Source: Chryseobacterium ginsenosidimutans (GTDB lineage Bacteria > Bacteroidota > Bacteroidia > Flavobacteriales > Weeksellaceae). Taken from it: a DNA stretch of 64,000 nucleotides. This document shows, piece by piece, positions 56,449-64,000 of the stretch. The stretch is taken from assembly GCF_024807225.1 (NCBI RefSeq), contig NZ_JANUCO010000001.1, positions 3,844,001 through 3,908,000 of the forward strand, in the 5' to 3' direction. The notes beneath the pieces were generated by a model. That model ran no database searches and had not been told where the DNA came from. It saw only the letters and a list, made by a program, of their open reading frames with translations. A program made the position numbers and the translations under genes. Numbering within the stretch: position 1 is the first letter of the stretch; each line of letters begins with the position of its first letter.

Positions 56449-57624
56449 ATGAAGAAGATTATCTCTGGATTATTTCTATTTTCTACCGTTATTGCATTTG
56501 CTCAGGAGGCTGTTCAGTTTCAGGATCTGCCTTTTAAAGACCTTGTGGCGAAAGCGAAGAAAGAAAACAAAATACTTTTCATCGACGCTTATACTTCATG
56601 GTGCGGTCCCTGCAAAATGATGGAGAAAAATACTTTTACCCAAAAAGCTGTCGGAGATTATTTTAATGCCAATTTCGTGAATGCAAGATTCGATATGGAA
56701 AAAGGCGAAGGAAGAGAAATTGCATCCAAATTCGGCGTACGTTCCTACCCTACTTATCTTTTCCTAAATGGAGACGGTGAGCTTGTTTCTCAAAACTACG
56801 GGTATATGGATGGAAGTCTTTTCGTTTCAATGGCACAAGATGTAAACTCTCCGAATAATAAAAAAGGTTCTTTGAAAGAACGTTTTGCCAATGGTGAAAA
56901 AGATTCGGAATTTTTGATCAACATTATGAAATTAAATTCTTCTTCAGATTTTGATTTCGCTAAAAAAGCTTCCGAAAGATATTTTGAAAACAAGAAAAAA
57001 ACAGAAGAATTTACAAAAGATGATGTCGGACTTTTATTATTTTTCGTAAAATCCACTGAAGATAAAAATTACAAAATTTTTACTGAAAGAAAAGCGGAAA
57101 TCATTAAGTTTTTACCGGAAGAGACCTATAAAGAATTTGACAATCAGATAAAATTGGGGAAAATTGTTGAGCAGTCTATTGATGAGCAAAACAAAAGAAT
57201 CAACGACGATTATTTCATGAAAACTGCCGAACCGTTGGTAGGGAAACATGATGCGGAAGTAAAACTTAATCAGACGAAATTAAGCTATTATGCACAAAAC
57301 GCTAATTTCCCCGAATACGAAAAAGCAGCTTTGGTATATTATAAAAATTCAGAAGCTTTTGAGCCGAATGAATTATTAAAAACCGCATGGATATTTTCTG
57401 AACATGTAAAAACTGTTTCTTCATTAAAAAAAGCAGCAGAATGGGCAGAAAAATCTGTAATGAGAGGTGAAACATCCGAAAACACATACATTTTAGCTAA
57501 ACTTTATTTCTTAACAGGAAATAAAGATATGGCAAAAACATACGCAGAAATGTCGAAAAATATGGCTACTCAGGCTCAAAAAGATTCTACTTTAGCAGAT
57601 GAGTTATTAAAACAAATCAAATAA
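56449..57624 (+). CDS. secreted thioredoxin-fold protein
   Basis: A 391-residue periplasmic protein: signal peptide MKKIISGLFLFSTVIAFAQ, then a thioredoxin domain with the active site SWCGPCKMME and the cis-proline in GVRSYPTYLFL. The remaining ~250 residues are helical with TPR-like pairs near the C-terminus (TYILAKLYFLTGNKDMAKTY). It likely forms, reduces or senses disulfides in envelope proteins. It starts a group of three genes with gaps of 3-4 bases. Confidence 0.88.
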   Translation: MKKIISGLFLFSTVIAFAQEAVQFQDLPFKDLVAKAKKENKILFIDAYTSWCGPCKMMEKNTFTQKAVGDYFNANFVNARFDMEKGEGREIASKFGVRSYPTYLFLNGDGELVSQNYGYMDGSLFVSMAQDVNSPNNKKGSLKERFANGEKDSEFLINIMKLNSSSDFDFAKKASERYFENKKKTEEFTKDDVGLLLFFVKSTEDKNYKIFTERKAEIIKFLPEETYKEFDNQIKLGKIVEQSIDEQNKRINDDYFMKTAEPLVGKHDAEVKLNQTKLSYYAQNANFPEYEKAALVYYKNSEAFEPNELLKTAWIFSEHVKTVSSLKKAAEWAEKSVMRGETSENTYILAKLYFLTGNKDMAKTYAEMSKNMATQAQKDSTLADELLKQIK

Positions 57625-57627
57625 CAA

Positions 57628-58260
57628 ATGTCGAAAACTAAACTTATTACAGGATTCCTAACTTTATTCTTATTAGGAAATTTAAGTGCTCAGGAACAAG
57701 AACAGAATACTGAAAAAAGTGTTTATATAAAAGGAAATGCCTTATTTATTCCCATCGGAGTGGTAAATGTAGGATTAGAACATCAATTAAGTAAGAAAAT
57801 TACGGTGCAAGGTGACGTTCTTATTTCTCCTTGGAAATCTTTTTCGGGACATGAGCTGCAATATTATTCCGTCTCTCTAGAAGGCAGATATTATTTTAAT
57901 GAAGCTTTTAAACATTGGTATATTGGAGCCAACATTGCAGGATCTCGTTTCATTGCACAAAAATGGAATTATTGGAATGATAATCTCCTTATTGATGAAA
58001 ATACAGGAATAACTCTTAAAAATTCGGATGTTTATCAAAAGGGATACTCCTTAATATTAGGTGTTACAGGAGGTTACCAGTTTAAAATTGCAGACCGATG
58101 GAATGTTGATATTTATGCAGGTATCGGAAGTTCCCAAGACTTTTATAAAGGATACATTCGTTCAACAGGAGAGCGCTATGAGAACCCGAAAGGGTACAAT
58201 AAAAGTGGAGAAATTCTTCCTTACAGAGGCGGTGTCATGATTTCTTATAAACTAAAATAA
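57628..58260 (+). CDS. DUF3575-like outer-membrane beta-barrel protein
   Basis: A 210-residue exported protein. Signal peptide MSKTKLITGFLTLFLLGNLSAQ. The mature part alternates polar and hydrophobic residues with many aromatic turns (VSLEGRYYFNEAFKHWYIGANIAGS, broken here), and ends MISYKLK, like small outer-membrane barrels of the DUF3575 type. Function unknown. It lies 3 bases after the thioredoxin-like gene. Confidence 0.7.
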   Translation: MSKTKLITGFLTLFLLGNLSAQEQEQNTEKSVYIKGNALFIPIGVVNVGLEHQLSKKITVQGDVLISPWKSFSGHELQYYSVSLEGRYYFNEAFKHWYIGANIAGSRFIAQKWNYWNDNLLIDENTGITLKNSDVYQKGYSLILGVTGGYQFKIADRWNVDIYAGIGSSQDFYKGYIRSTGERYENPKGYNKSGEILPYRGGVMISYKLK

Positions 58261-58264
58261 TTCA

Positions 58265-58471
58265 ATGAAACTATTCGGGAAAAACCATCTTATCATCTGT
58301 GCCATTACTTTTGTCATTCTATTTTTAATGAATTATCTTGGAAATGATCAGGCTGATAAATTAGAAAGAGCTTTAATGACTGCAGGTGCAGGAGTTATCG
58401 GATTATCAGTAGGTCTTTTTATTTTGAATAAAGGAAAGAATGATAAAACTCCGCCGCAGAATTTTGATTAA
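58265..58471 (+). CDS. small membrane protein
   Basis: A 68-residue protein with two hydrophobic helices (LIICAITFVILFLMNYL and AGAGVIGLSVGLFIL) and charged ends. Last gene of the group, followed by a terminator. No family recognised. Confidence 0.65.
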   Translation: MKLFGKNHLIICAITFVILFLMNYLGNDQADKLERALMTAGAGVIGLSVGLFILNKGKNDKTPPQNFD

Positions 58472-58491
58472 ATTTAAATTTTAAATAAAAT

Positions 58492-58528
58492 AAAAAAGTC
58501 AATTGTAAATTCTACAATTGACTTTTTT
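58492..58528. terminator. bidirectional terminator between convergent genes
   Basis: A 16-bp stem (AAAAAAGTCAATTGTA and its complement, 58492-58507 with 58513-58528) with A and T runs on both sides, serving the small membrane gene and NamZ. Confidence 0.9.
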
Positions 58529-58530
58529 TA

Positions 58531-59742
58531 TTAGTTTTCGTAAACTATATATTTACGTCTTATCTTCTCAAATTTATTTAAATCCGATTTCCAGGATTCT
58601 TTTATTTCTGATGCTGATTTTCCGGCGATAATCTGTTTTCTTAATTCATCGGTTCCAGCTAATGTATCAAACCAAAGATTTTTACCCGCTGCAGCTTTCA
58701 GGAAAAAATTCAATTCTGGGTTGTTATAATTTTTATAGGCTCTAATTACCCACTCAAGATTTAATTCTCTTAAATCTTTCTTATAATTTGAAAGGTTTTC
58801 ACCGTAGCATAATTTTCCGTTTAAAAATGGATCTTTTGCCCCGAAATTCGGCTTTGGTGTAAATTGATAAGGCAAACTCGCTGTCCACGGCGAACCATAA
58901 ATCTGGAAAGGTAAATCTGTTCCTCTTCCCACTGAAACTTGCGTTCCTTCAAAGAAACATAAACTTGGATAGAGATTAATCGATTTATCGTTCGGCAAAT
59001 TCGGTGAAGGTTTATCTAAAATCGGGTAACGTAATTTTTTATGATAATTCTTCATCTGAATTAAAGTATATTTCGCCTGAACTCCATTCTGAAGCCATTT
59101 TTCTCCGTTCACCATTTTCCCGTACTCTCCGATTGTTAAACCATAAACAACAGGAACTTCGTGCATTCCGACAAAGCTTGTCCATTTTTTTCTCAAAACA
59201 GGACCATCTGTATAACCGTCATGTGGATTTGGTCGGTCTAAAACCATGATCTGAACATTATTTTCTGCTCCAGCTTCCATTAAATAGGTTAAAGTTGAGA
59301 TGTAAGTATAAAATCTCACTCCAACATCCTGAATATCAAAAACTACGATATCAATACCTTTTAATTGCTCAGGTTTCGGCTTTTTATTATTTGCATATAA
59401 AGAAACAATGGGGATTCCGGTTTTTACGTCTACTCCGTTTTTTACTTTTTCACCCGCATCGGCATCACCTCTGAAACCATGTTCGGGTGCAAAAATGGAC
59501 TTAATTTTAATTCCGTTTTTTACCAAAAAGTCTACAACGTGAGTTCGGTCGCTCATCAAACCTGTTTGATTCGTCACAACACCGATTGTTTTTCCTTTTA
59601 ATAAAGGCAAATACAACTCAGGTTGATCCGCACCGGTTTTAAAATCGGCTTTATCTTGAGTTTGAGAATAATATTGATTGAATACTCCTAAAAAAATTAG
59701 GCAAATAAGAAGTAAATATTTAATTTTGAAATCTAAATTCAT
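58531..59742 (-). CDS. namZ: exo-beta-N-acetylmuramidase NamZ (DUF1343)
   Basis: A 403-residue exported enzyme. Signal peptide MNLDFKIKYLLLICLIFLG at the ATG at 59742. DUF1343 signature: TIGVVTNQTGLMSDRTHVVD, IFAPEHGFRGDADAGE, FDIQDVGVRFYTYISTL, LDRPNPHDG and YPSLCFFEGTQVSVGRGTD (in order). Members release terminal MurNAc from peptidoglycan chains during cell-wall recycling. The frame extends upstream to 59898 but overlaps the permease gene, so it is rejected. It is divergent from the permease with starts only a few bases apart. Confidence 0.92.
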   Translation of the reverse strand: MNLDFKIKYLLLICLIFLGVFNQYYSQTQDKADFKTGADQPELYLPLLKGKTIGVVTNQTGLMSDRTHVVDFLVKNGIKIKSIFAPEHGFRGDADAGEKVKNGVDVKTGIPIVSLYANNKKPKPEQLKGIDIVVFDIQDVGVRFYTYISTLTYLMEAGAENNVQIMVLDRPNPHDGYTDGPVLRKKWTSFVGMHEVPVVYGLTIGEYGKMVNGEKWLQNGVQAKYTLIQMKNYHKKLRYPILDKPSPNLPNDKSINLYPSLCFFEGTQVSVGRGTDLPFQIYGSPWTASLPYQFTPKPNFGAKDPFLNGKLCYGENLSNYKKDLRELNLEWVIRAYKNYNNPELNFFLKAAAGKNLWFDTLAGTDELRKQIIAGKSASEIKESWKSDLNKFEKIRRKYIVYEN

Positions 59743-59746
59743 ACGT

Positions 59747-60976
59747 TTGAAATTTCCTTTATATTTCTCTAGAAAAATAGCGTTTTCCAAAGATAACAAA
59801 AATAACCTTTCAAGAGTTATCATCTTCATCGGCAGACTTTCCGTTGCGCTGGGAATTATTGTTTCTTTGATTACCGTTTCCACCGGATTCGGTTCCAAAA
59901 AGGCTATTAAAGAAAGACTGGCAGATTTCAGCGGGCATATTACCGTAAAATCTACAAGGTCAAATTCCTCATATAATACTTCCGTTCTCGATAATCAGGG
60001 ATTGAGTGTAAAAAAAATACGGGAAATTCCGGATGTGGAAACGGTGCAGAAATATGCGATGGTGACAGGAATTATGCGTAACGAACATAATTTTGCCGGA
60101 ATTATTTTTAAAGGAGTCGGAAAAGATTTTGACAGTCTGAGATTTCAAAAATTTCTTATCGCAGGAACTACGCCAAAAATAGCAGAAAAAGGCTACAATA
60201 ATGGCGTTACTATTTCTCAAAAAATTGCCAATGACCTTCATTTAAAGGTAAAAGACAGCATTGTTACTGTATTTTCTAAAACCGATCAACAACCGATTTA
60301 CAGAAAATTCGAAGTTGTAGGTATTTACAAGACCGACATCAAAATGATTGACGATCAATTCGTTATCGGAGATATTAATCATGTGAGAAAAATTCAGGAT
60401 ATGAAACCTGATGAAATCGGCGGAATTGATATTTTCCTGAAAGATGTAAATGATATCGACAGTGATTTTCCTGAAATCGAAAAACTGATCGGCTACAAAA
60501 ATTACGCAGAAAAAGCAACAGAAAAATTTCCTCAAATTACCGATTGGATCAGTATTTTTGATACTAATATTGCACTGATTATCATTATTATGTTGATCGT
60601 CGTTGTCATCAATATCATCATGGTTCTTTTGATTTTGATTATTGAGAGAACAAATTCTATCGGTTTATTGAAAACTTTGGGAGCAAGTAATTCCCAGATC
60701 AGAGCGACTTTCATTAATTATACTTTGATTATCATGATTCCCGGACTTTTATATGGAAATGCAATTGGTCTTGGCTTGATTTTAATTCAGAAGTTTTTTG
60801 GAGTCATTAAATTAAATCCTGAAAATTATTATGTAAGTACGGTTCCTGTAGACCTGAATCCTATTGTGATTATTTCTATTTCTGTCGGAATTTTATTTAT
60901 TTCCGGATTGGCTTTGATTGTTCCAAGTTATCTGATCAGTAAGATTTCTCCGGTGAAGGCGATTAAATACAATTAA
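59747..60976 (+). CDS. LolC/LolE-type ABC transporter permease
   Basis: A 409-residue inner-membrane permease: an N-terminal helix (RVIIFIGRLSVALGIIVSLITV pattern), a large periplasmic MacB-like domain (residues ~60-260) and three C-terminal FtsX-type helices (IALIIIIMLIVVVINIIMVLL pattern, then LLKTLGASNSQIRATF). This is the LolC/LolE layout used to release lipoproteins from the inner membrane. I use the TTG at 59747, giving MKFPLYFSRKIAFS as in relatives; the frame is open further upstream but overlaps NamZ. No ATPase gene is adjacent. Confidence 0.88.
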   Translation: MKFPLYFSRKIAFSKDNKNNLSRVIIFIGRLSVALGIIVSLITVSTGFGSKKAIKERLADFSGHITVKSTRSNSSYNTSVLDNQGLSVKKIREIPDVETVQKYAMVTGIMRNEHNFAGIIFKGVGKDFDSLRFQKFLIAGTTPKIAEKGYNNGVTISQKIANDLHLKVKDSIVTVFSKTDQQPIYRKFEVVGIYKTDIKMIDDQFVIGDINHVRKIQDMKPDEIGGIDIFLKDVNDIDSDFPEIEKLIGYKNYAEKATEKFPQITDWISIFDTNIALIIIIMLIVVVINIIMVLLILIIERTNSIGLLKTLGASNSQIRATFINYTLIIMIPGLLYGNAIGLGLILIQKFFGVIKLNPENYYVSTVPVDLNPIVIISISVGILFISGLALIVPSYLISKISPVKAIKYN

Positions 60977-61112
60977 TAGTTGATTGGGAATGGTTGATGG
61001 TTGATTGAAAATCCTACAGTTTTACAAATAATTTCAACAAATCAAATATCCACCGAGTTTGTCATCCTATGTTTGCAAAGTAATAACTTTAATGAATAAA
61101 CAAAGAGAAGTT

Positions 61113-61250
61113 AGGGTAAAGAAAAAAGCTACAAATTGTCATTAGTCTCACAGACAGAACGGAATGTAAGTTCCTTTACCCTTTGCTACAAAAGCTTGAA
61201 CAGATCATTAGGTTATAAAGCCTGCATTCAGGATAGATAAGCTAATGTAG
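61113..61250 (+). ncRNA. predicted bridge RNA of the IS110 element
   Basis: Two stem-loops lie upstream of the transposase. Target loop: stem AGGGTAAAG/CTTTACCCT (61113-61121 with 61174-61182); its interior has TTGTCATT (61136-61143), identical to the left target half, and ACGGAATG (61159-61166), the reverse complement of the right half CATTCCGT. Donor loop: stems CTACA/TGTAG and AGCTT/AAGCT (61186-61250); its interior has ACAGATCAT (61200-61208), identical to the element's right end (62248-62256), and AGGAT (61230-61234), complementary to ATCCT at the left end (61064-61068). This is the layout reported for IS621-type bridge RNAs. Confidence 0.85.
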
Positions 61251-61282
61251 TATTTCTTCTCGGTAAAAAATATTGTACGTGT

Positions 61283-62230
61283 AAATTTATAGGAATTGAC
61301 ATTAGTAAACAAACATTTGATGTGGGTTTTTTAGAAAATAAAATCTGGAAGCATTACGTTTTTGAGAACAATGTTTCAGGATTTAAGAAATTATTAAAAC
61401 TTATAAAGCCGGAAGACTGGGTTGTAATGGAAGCTTCGGGAAGTTACTATCTTCCTTTGGCAGAGTTTTTATCCAAAATGGGAATGCAGATATCTGTGAT
61501 GAATCCTTTGGTGATCAAGCGATTTTCCCAGACCAATCTTTATCGGGCAAAAACGGACAAGAAAGATGCCCAGACCATTGCGGAATATGCAGAAAAATAT
61601 GAATTGAGGAAGTGGAATCCGGCGAGTGAAAACGCCAATAAACTCCGCCAATTGTATAGTCGGAAAGAAATGCTCATAAAACAGGTTCATCAGAATCAAA
61701 GACAGTTGGAAGCCTTTGGTTCTAGTGGATTTTTGGACAAATTTTTGAGAATGGAGATCAATAATTCCATCAAATATTTGGAAAATAAGATATTAAAACT
61801 GGAGAAGGAAATGGACAGACTCTCGATGGAGGAATATTCTGAAACGATGGAAAATCTACAGACTATTCCGGGAGTAGGAAAACAAACAGCGATGATGATG
61901 TGTCTGATTACAGACAATTTTGAGAAATTCGAACATTACAAGCAGCTGATTGCCTTTGTGGGATTCAGTCCCAGGATCTATCAAAGCGGAACAAGCGTAA
62001 AAGGAAGAGGCCATATCTGCAAAATGGGTAATGCTCAAATCAGAAAACTGCTTTATTTATGTAGTTGGAGTGCAAAAAGATGGAATGCCAAATGTAAGGA
62101 AATGTATGAACGTCTAAAAGCAAAAGGCAAACCCGAGCGTGTTATAAAAATAGCCATCGCCAACAAACTGATAAAACAGATATTTGCCATTGGAAAAAGC
62201 AAAGAAAAATATCAGACAGATTTCTGCTAA
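61283..62230 (+). CDS. IS110-family recombinase/transposase
   Basis: A DEDD-type transposase of about 315 residues. The first catalytic region FIGIDISKQTFDVGF is in frame, followed by VMEASGSYYLPLAEFL and YRAKTDKKDAQTIAEYA. The C-terminal Transposase_20 part has TIPGVGKQTAMMM, FSPRIYQSGTSVKGRGH and the serine region ICKMGNAQIRKLLYLCSW. The frame is open from 61241 but has no ATG, GTG or TTG before 61322, which is past the first catalytic D. A start at a rare codon near 61283, or a base error there, is likely. It is guided by the upstream bridge RNA. Confidence 0.85.
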   Translation, partial: KFIGIDISKQTFDVGFLENKIWKHYVFENNVSGFKKLLKLIKPEDWVVMEASGSYYLPLAEFLSKMGMQISVMNPLVIKRFSQTNLYRAKTDKKDAQTIAEYAEKYELRKWNPASENANKLRQLYSRKEMLIKQVHQNQRQLEAFGSSGFLDKFLRMEINNSIKYLENKILKLEKEMDRLSMEEYSETMENLQTIPGVGKQTAMMMCLITDNFEKFEHYKQLIAFVGFSPRIYQSGTSVKGRGHICKMGNAQIRKLLYLCSWSAKRWNAKCKEMYERLKAKGKPERVIKIAIANKLIKQIFAIGKSKEKYQTDFC

Positions 62231-62256
62231 ATAACTTGCATATTAACACAGATCAT

Positions 62257-62314
62257 TCCGTAGGAATCTAAGCAAAGTTTTTTACGATGTTGAGATTCCT
62301 ACGGAATGACAAAC
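62257..62314. repeat. right part of the IS110-split dispersed repeat
   Basis: TCCGTAGGAATCT (62257-62269), loop, then the 22-base arm at 62293-62314. With GTTTGTCAT at 61057-61065 it forms the complete palindrome seen at 452-533. Confidence 0.85.
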
Positions 62315-62658
62315 GGGCTGTTTTGGTGTGAATTATTATAGATTTTGAGATTGCTTCACTTCAACAACCTCAGTACAAGCTTGCTACGCTTCTCGCAATG
62401 ACAAATGTTCTGAGGAAACCAAAAATCCTAGCCCCGATTGTAGCTTTGTTTGAGCTCATTTTGATGATGTATCGGCGCGGCGGCAAAGCCGCCGCGCCGA
62501 TACATCATCAAAATAGCGAGTGCGGAAAGCGGGAAATAGCTCATGAGAAAATGATGAATTGTAAATGATATGGTAGATTCTTCACTCCGCTTTCGCTTCG
62601 TTCTGAATGACAAATTAGATGCGGAAAAAGTGATTTGCTAATAATCTTCAAATCATAA
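62315..62658. repeat. intergenic block with further dispersed repeats
   Basis: About 340 bases with no gene. It holds a half-hairpin ending CGCAATGACAAATG (near 62392-62405), a GC-rich 26-bp palindrome (62459-62513) with flanks of the flavobacterial CCTAGCCCCGAT...AAGCGGGAAATAGCTC type (62428-62541), and another tail CTGAATGACAAAT (62602-62614). Such clusters are typical of REP-like DNA. Confidence 0.6.
62459..62513. repeat. 26-bp perfect GC-rich palindrome
   Basis: Arms 62459-62484 and 62488-62513 are perfect complements around AAA. The inner part CGGCGCGGCGGC is far richer in GC than its surroundings. It is probably a REP-like repeat; no T run follows, so it is not a typical terminator. 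Confidence 0.9.
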
Positions 62659-62687
62659 TTGTTAGTTATTTGAAAGCTGTATCTTTG
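62659..62687 (+). promoter_or_regulatory. promoter of the cysteine synthase-like gene
   Basis: -33 TTG (62659-62661), 18-base spacer, -7 TATCTTTG (62680-62687); start codon at 62709. Confidence 0.6.
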
Positions 62688-62708
62688 CACGGCATATAAA
62701 AAACATTT

Positions 62709-63693
62709 ATGAAATACGCACAAAACATCCTTGAAACCATCGGAAATACACCATTGGTAAAGCTTAACAAAGTTTTAGGTGAAGATTTTCCGGCATTGGT
62801 TTTGGCAAAGGTTGAAACCTTCAATCCAGGAAATTCTGTGAAAGACAGAATGGCTGTTAAAATGATTGAAGACGCAGAAAAAGACGGAAGATTAAAACCC
62901 GGAGGAACGATCATCGAAGGAACTTCCGGAAATACAGGAATGGGATTGGCTCTTGCAGCGATCATTAAAGGTTACAAATGTATTTTTGTAACGAATGCTA
63001 AACAGTCGAAAGAAAAATGCGATATTCTTCGTGCCGTTGGAGCTGAAGTAATCGTTTGCCCGACAGATGTAAAACCTACAGATCCGCGTTCTTACTACTC
63101 AGTTTCAAAAAGATTGGCGAAGGAAACGGAAAACGGATGGTACGTAAATCAATATGATAATTTATCAAACAGAGCGGCTCATTACGAGTCTACAGCTCCT
63201 GAAATCTGGGAACAAACAGACGGAAAACTGACTCATTTTGTGGCTGGAGCCGGAACGGGAGGTACGATTACAGGTTGCGGAACTTTCTTTAAAGAGAAAA
63301 ATCCTGATATCAAAGTAATTGGTGTTGATACGTATGGTTTCTATCTTAAAAGAGATTCACGAAACGGGAGAAATTCATTTAGGAAATGCATATACTTATA
63401 TCACAGAAGGTATTGGTGAAGATATTCTTCCGGAAAACTATGACATGTCTGTCATCGATCATTTTGAAAAAGTAACGGATAAAGACGGTGCTGTTTATGC
63501 AAGAAAACTGGCAAAAGAAGAAGGTATTTTCTGCGGATATTCTGCAGGAAGTGCGATTGCTTCTTTGATTCAGATGAAAGATCAGTTTACGAAAGATGAT
63601 ATTATTGTGGTACTTCTGCACGATCACGGTTCAAGATACGTCGGAAAGATCTACAATGATGAATGGATGAAAGAAATGGGTTGGTTGGATTAA
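62709..63693 (+). pseudogene. PLP-dependent cysteine synthase-like enzyme, frameshifted
   Basis: Fold-type II PLP enzyme of the cysteine synthase / cystathionine beta-synthase group (CysK/CysM-like). PLP lysine in FNPGNSVKDRMAVKM, substrate loop EGTSGNTGMGLA, phosphate loop GAGTGGTITG and the late motif CGYSAGSAI. The frame slips at 63338-63340; removing one T from TTT gives TYGSILKEIHETGEIHLGN and joins both parts to about 327 residues. It makes cysteine or cystathionine. No regulatory CBS domains follow. The slip is probably a sequence error. Confidence 0.87.
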
Positions 63694-63714
63694 TCAGCTT
63701 TTCATTATAAAAAT

Positions 63715-63742
63715 AAAACTCAGAGTGATTGCTCTGAGTTTT
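63715..63742. terminator. terminator between convergent genes
   Basis: AAAACTCAGAG / CTCTGAGTTTT stem (63715-63725 with 63732-63742) followed by TT and a GT; works in both directions. Confidence 0.85.
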
Positions 63743-63747
63743 TTGTT

Positions 63748-64000
63748 TTATTCTTTGATATTCTTCTTTACAATCTGTTTTAAAAAGCTATAATCTTTCT
63801 CGCTCATCGATTTCTTCGGAAACATGTAGGTGTATTTTCCTTCAAGAGCCATGTATTTTTCGGTGTCGTCGAAATATTTAAAATCTTTCCATTCGCTGGT
63901 TTCTTTTTCGCCGTCAATATTTACGGTGAAGAAATTATTGTCAAATGTAATTTCGTAGATTTTGCAGTTTTCAAGTTTTATTAAATAGCTGTTAACCTGT
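63748..64000 (-). CDS. protein of unknown function, C-terminal end (partial)
   Basis: The minus-strand frame is open from the window edge to the stop at 63748, giving the last ~83 residues. They read as a small beta-rich domain with a helical tail (YEITFDNNFFTVNIDG, YTYMFPKKSMSEKDYSFLK), somewhat like the end of YcxB-like membrane proteins. Too little is visible to name it. Confidence 0.6.
   Translation of the reverse strand, partial: QVNSYLIKLENCKIYEITFDNNFFTVNIDGEKETSEWKDFKYFDDTEKYMALEGKYTYMFPKKSMSEKDYSFLKQIVKKNIKE

Larger units (their letters stand above)
61066..62256 (+). mobile_element. IS110-family insertion in a dispersed hairpin
   Basis: About 1.19 kb. Left flank GTTTGTCAT (61057-61065) and right flank from TCCGTAGGAATCT (62257-62269) rebuild the 22-bp arm of the dispersed repeat; its partner arm is at 62293-62314. 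The junctions share TCAT, so the ends are known to within about 4 bases. No terminal inverted repeats or clear duplication, as usual for IS110. Confidence 0.88.

Noticed and set aside
59678..59898. Extended starts for NamZ (59898) and the permease (59678)
   Set aside because: They would overlap by more than 200 bases on opposite strands, and NamZ would lose its N-terminal signal peptide.
61322..62230. GTG at 61322 as the true start of the IS110 transposase
   Set aside because: It would remove the conserved FIGIDISKQTFD segment with the first catalytic aspartate; that segment is in frame upstream.

Overview
The window is AT-rich DNA from a flavobacterium, most likely Chryseobacterium or a close Weeksellaceae relative. 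The signs are -7 promoter boxes of the form TAnnTTTG, a type IX secretion sorting domain, a GG-leader bacteriocin-like peptide, an OlsF-type PlsC-GNAT fusion, DUF6443/RHS proteins and dispersed hairpins built on GTCATTCCGTAGGAATC. I ran no database search; family names come from reading the proteins.

Layout. 1-8.7 kb is core: a YfhO-type membrane protein end, a glycosyltransferase, a YpdA-like reductase, a TonB receptor, an MFS transporter and glnS. 8.8-18.4 kb is accessory: a membrane patatin, a HEPN-like plus AbiH pair, a ClpP-fold protease with two small proteins, a switch-like RNA leader ahead of an exported protein, and an IS1595 transposase. 18.7-25.9 kb is core again: an alpha/beta hydrolase, a bacteriocin-like peptide, menC, fbp, lysC and the PlsC-GNAT fusion. 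Two identical tRNA-Phe genes follow.

26.2-56.3 kb is a genomic island of about 30 kb inserted in the 3' end of the second tRNA-Phe; a 17-bp copy of the tRNA end (attR) lies at 56284-56300. Its tyrosine integrase is split by an IS5-family element. Cargo: a serine recombinase, ArdA anti-restriction protein, a KAP NTPase with an overlapping CoiA/DUF6035-like nuclease, structured RNA elements, a secreted RHS toxin with a lysozyme (GH24) tip and lipoprotein immunity candidate, and a very large primase-reverse transcriptase joined to, or followed by, a PRTase-like protein. A VirE_N-like protein and an HTH protein sit at the right end.

56.4-64 kb is core: a thioredoxin-fold protein, NamZ, a LolC/E-type permease and a cysteine synthase-like enzyme, plus an IS110-family element inserted in one of the dispersed hairpins. 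The IS110 upstream RNA has two loops whose guide segments match both halves of the target and of the donor junction, so it reads as a bridge RNA caught at its own target.

At least nine reading frames are broken in the same sense, by what looks like one extra base, mostly in short A/T runs. Because menC, lysC and a cysteine synthase are among them, I think most are sequencing errors rather than true pseudogenes. The same correction would fuse the primase-RT and the PRTase-like ORF into one protein of about 1,870 residues.
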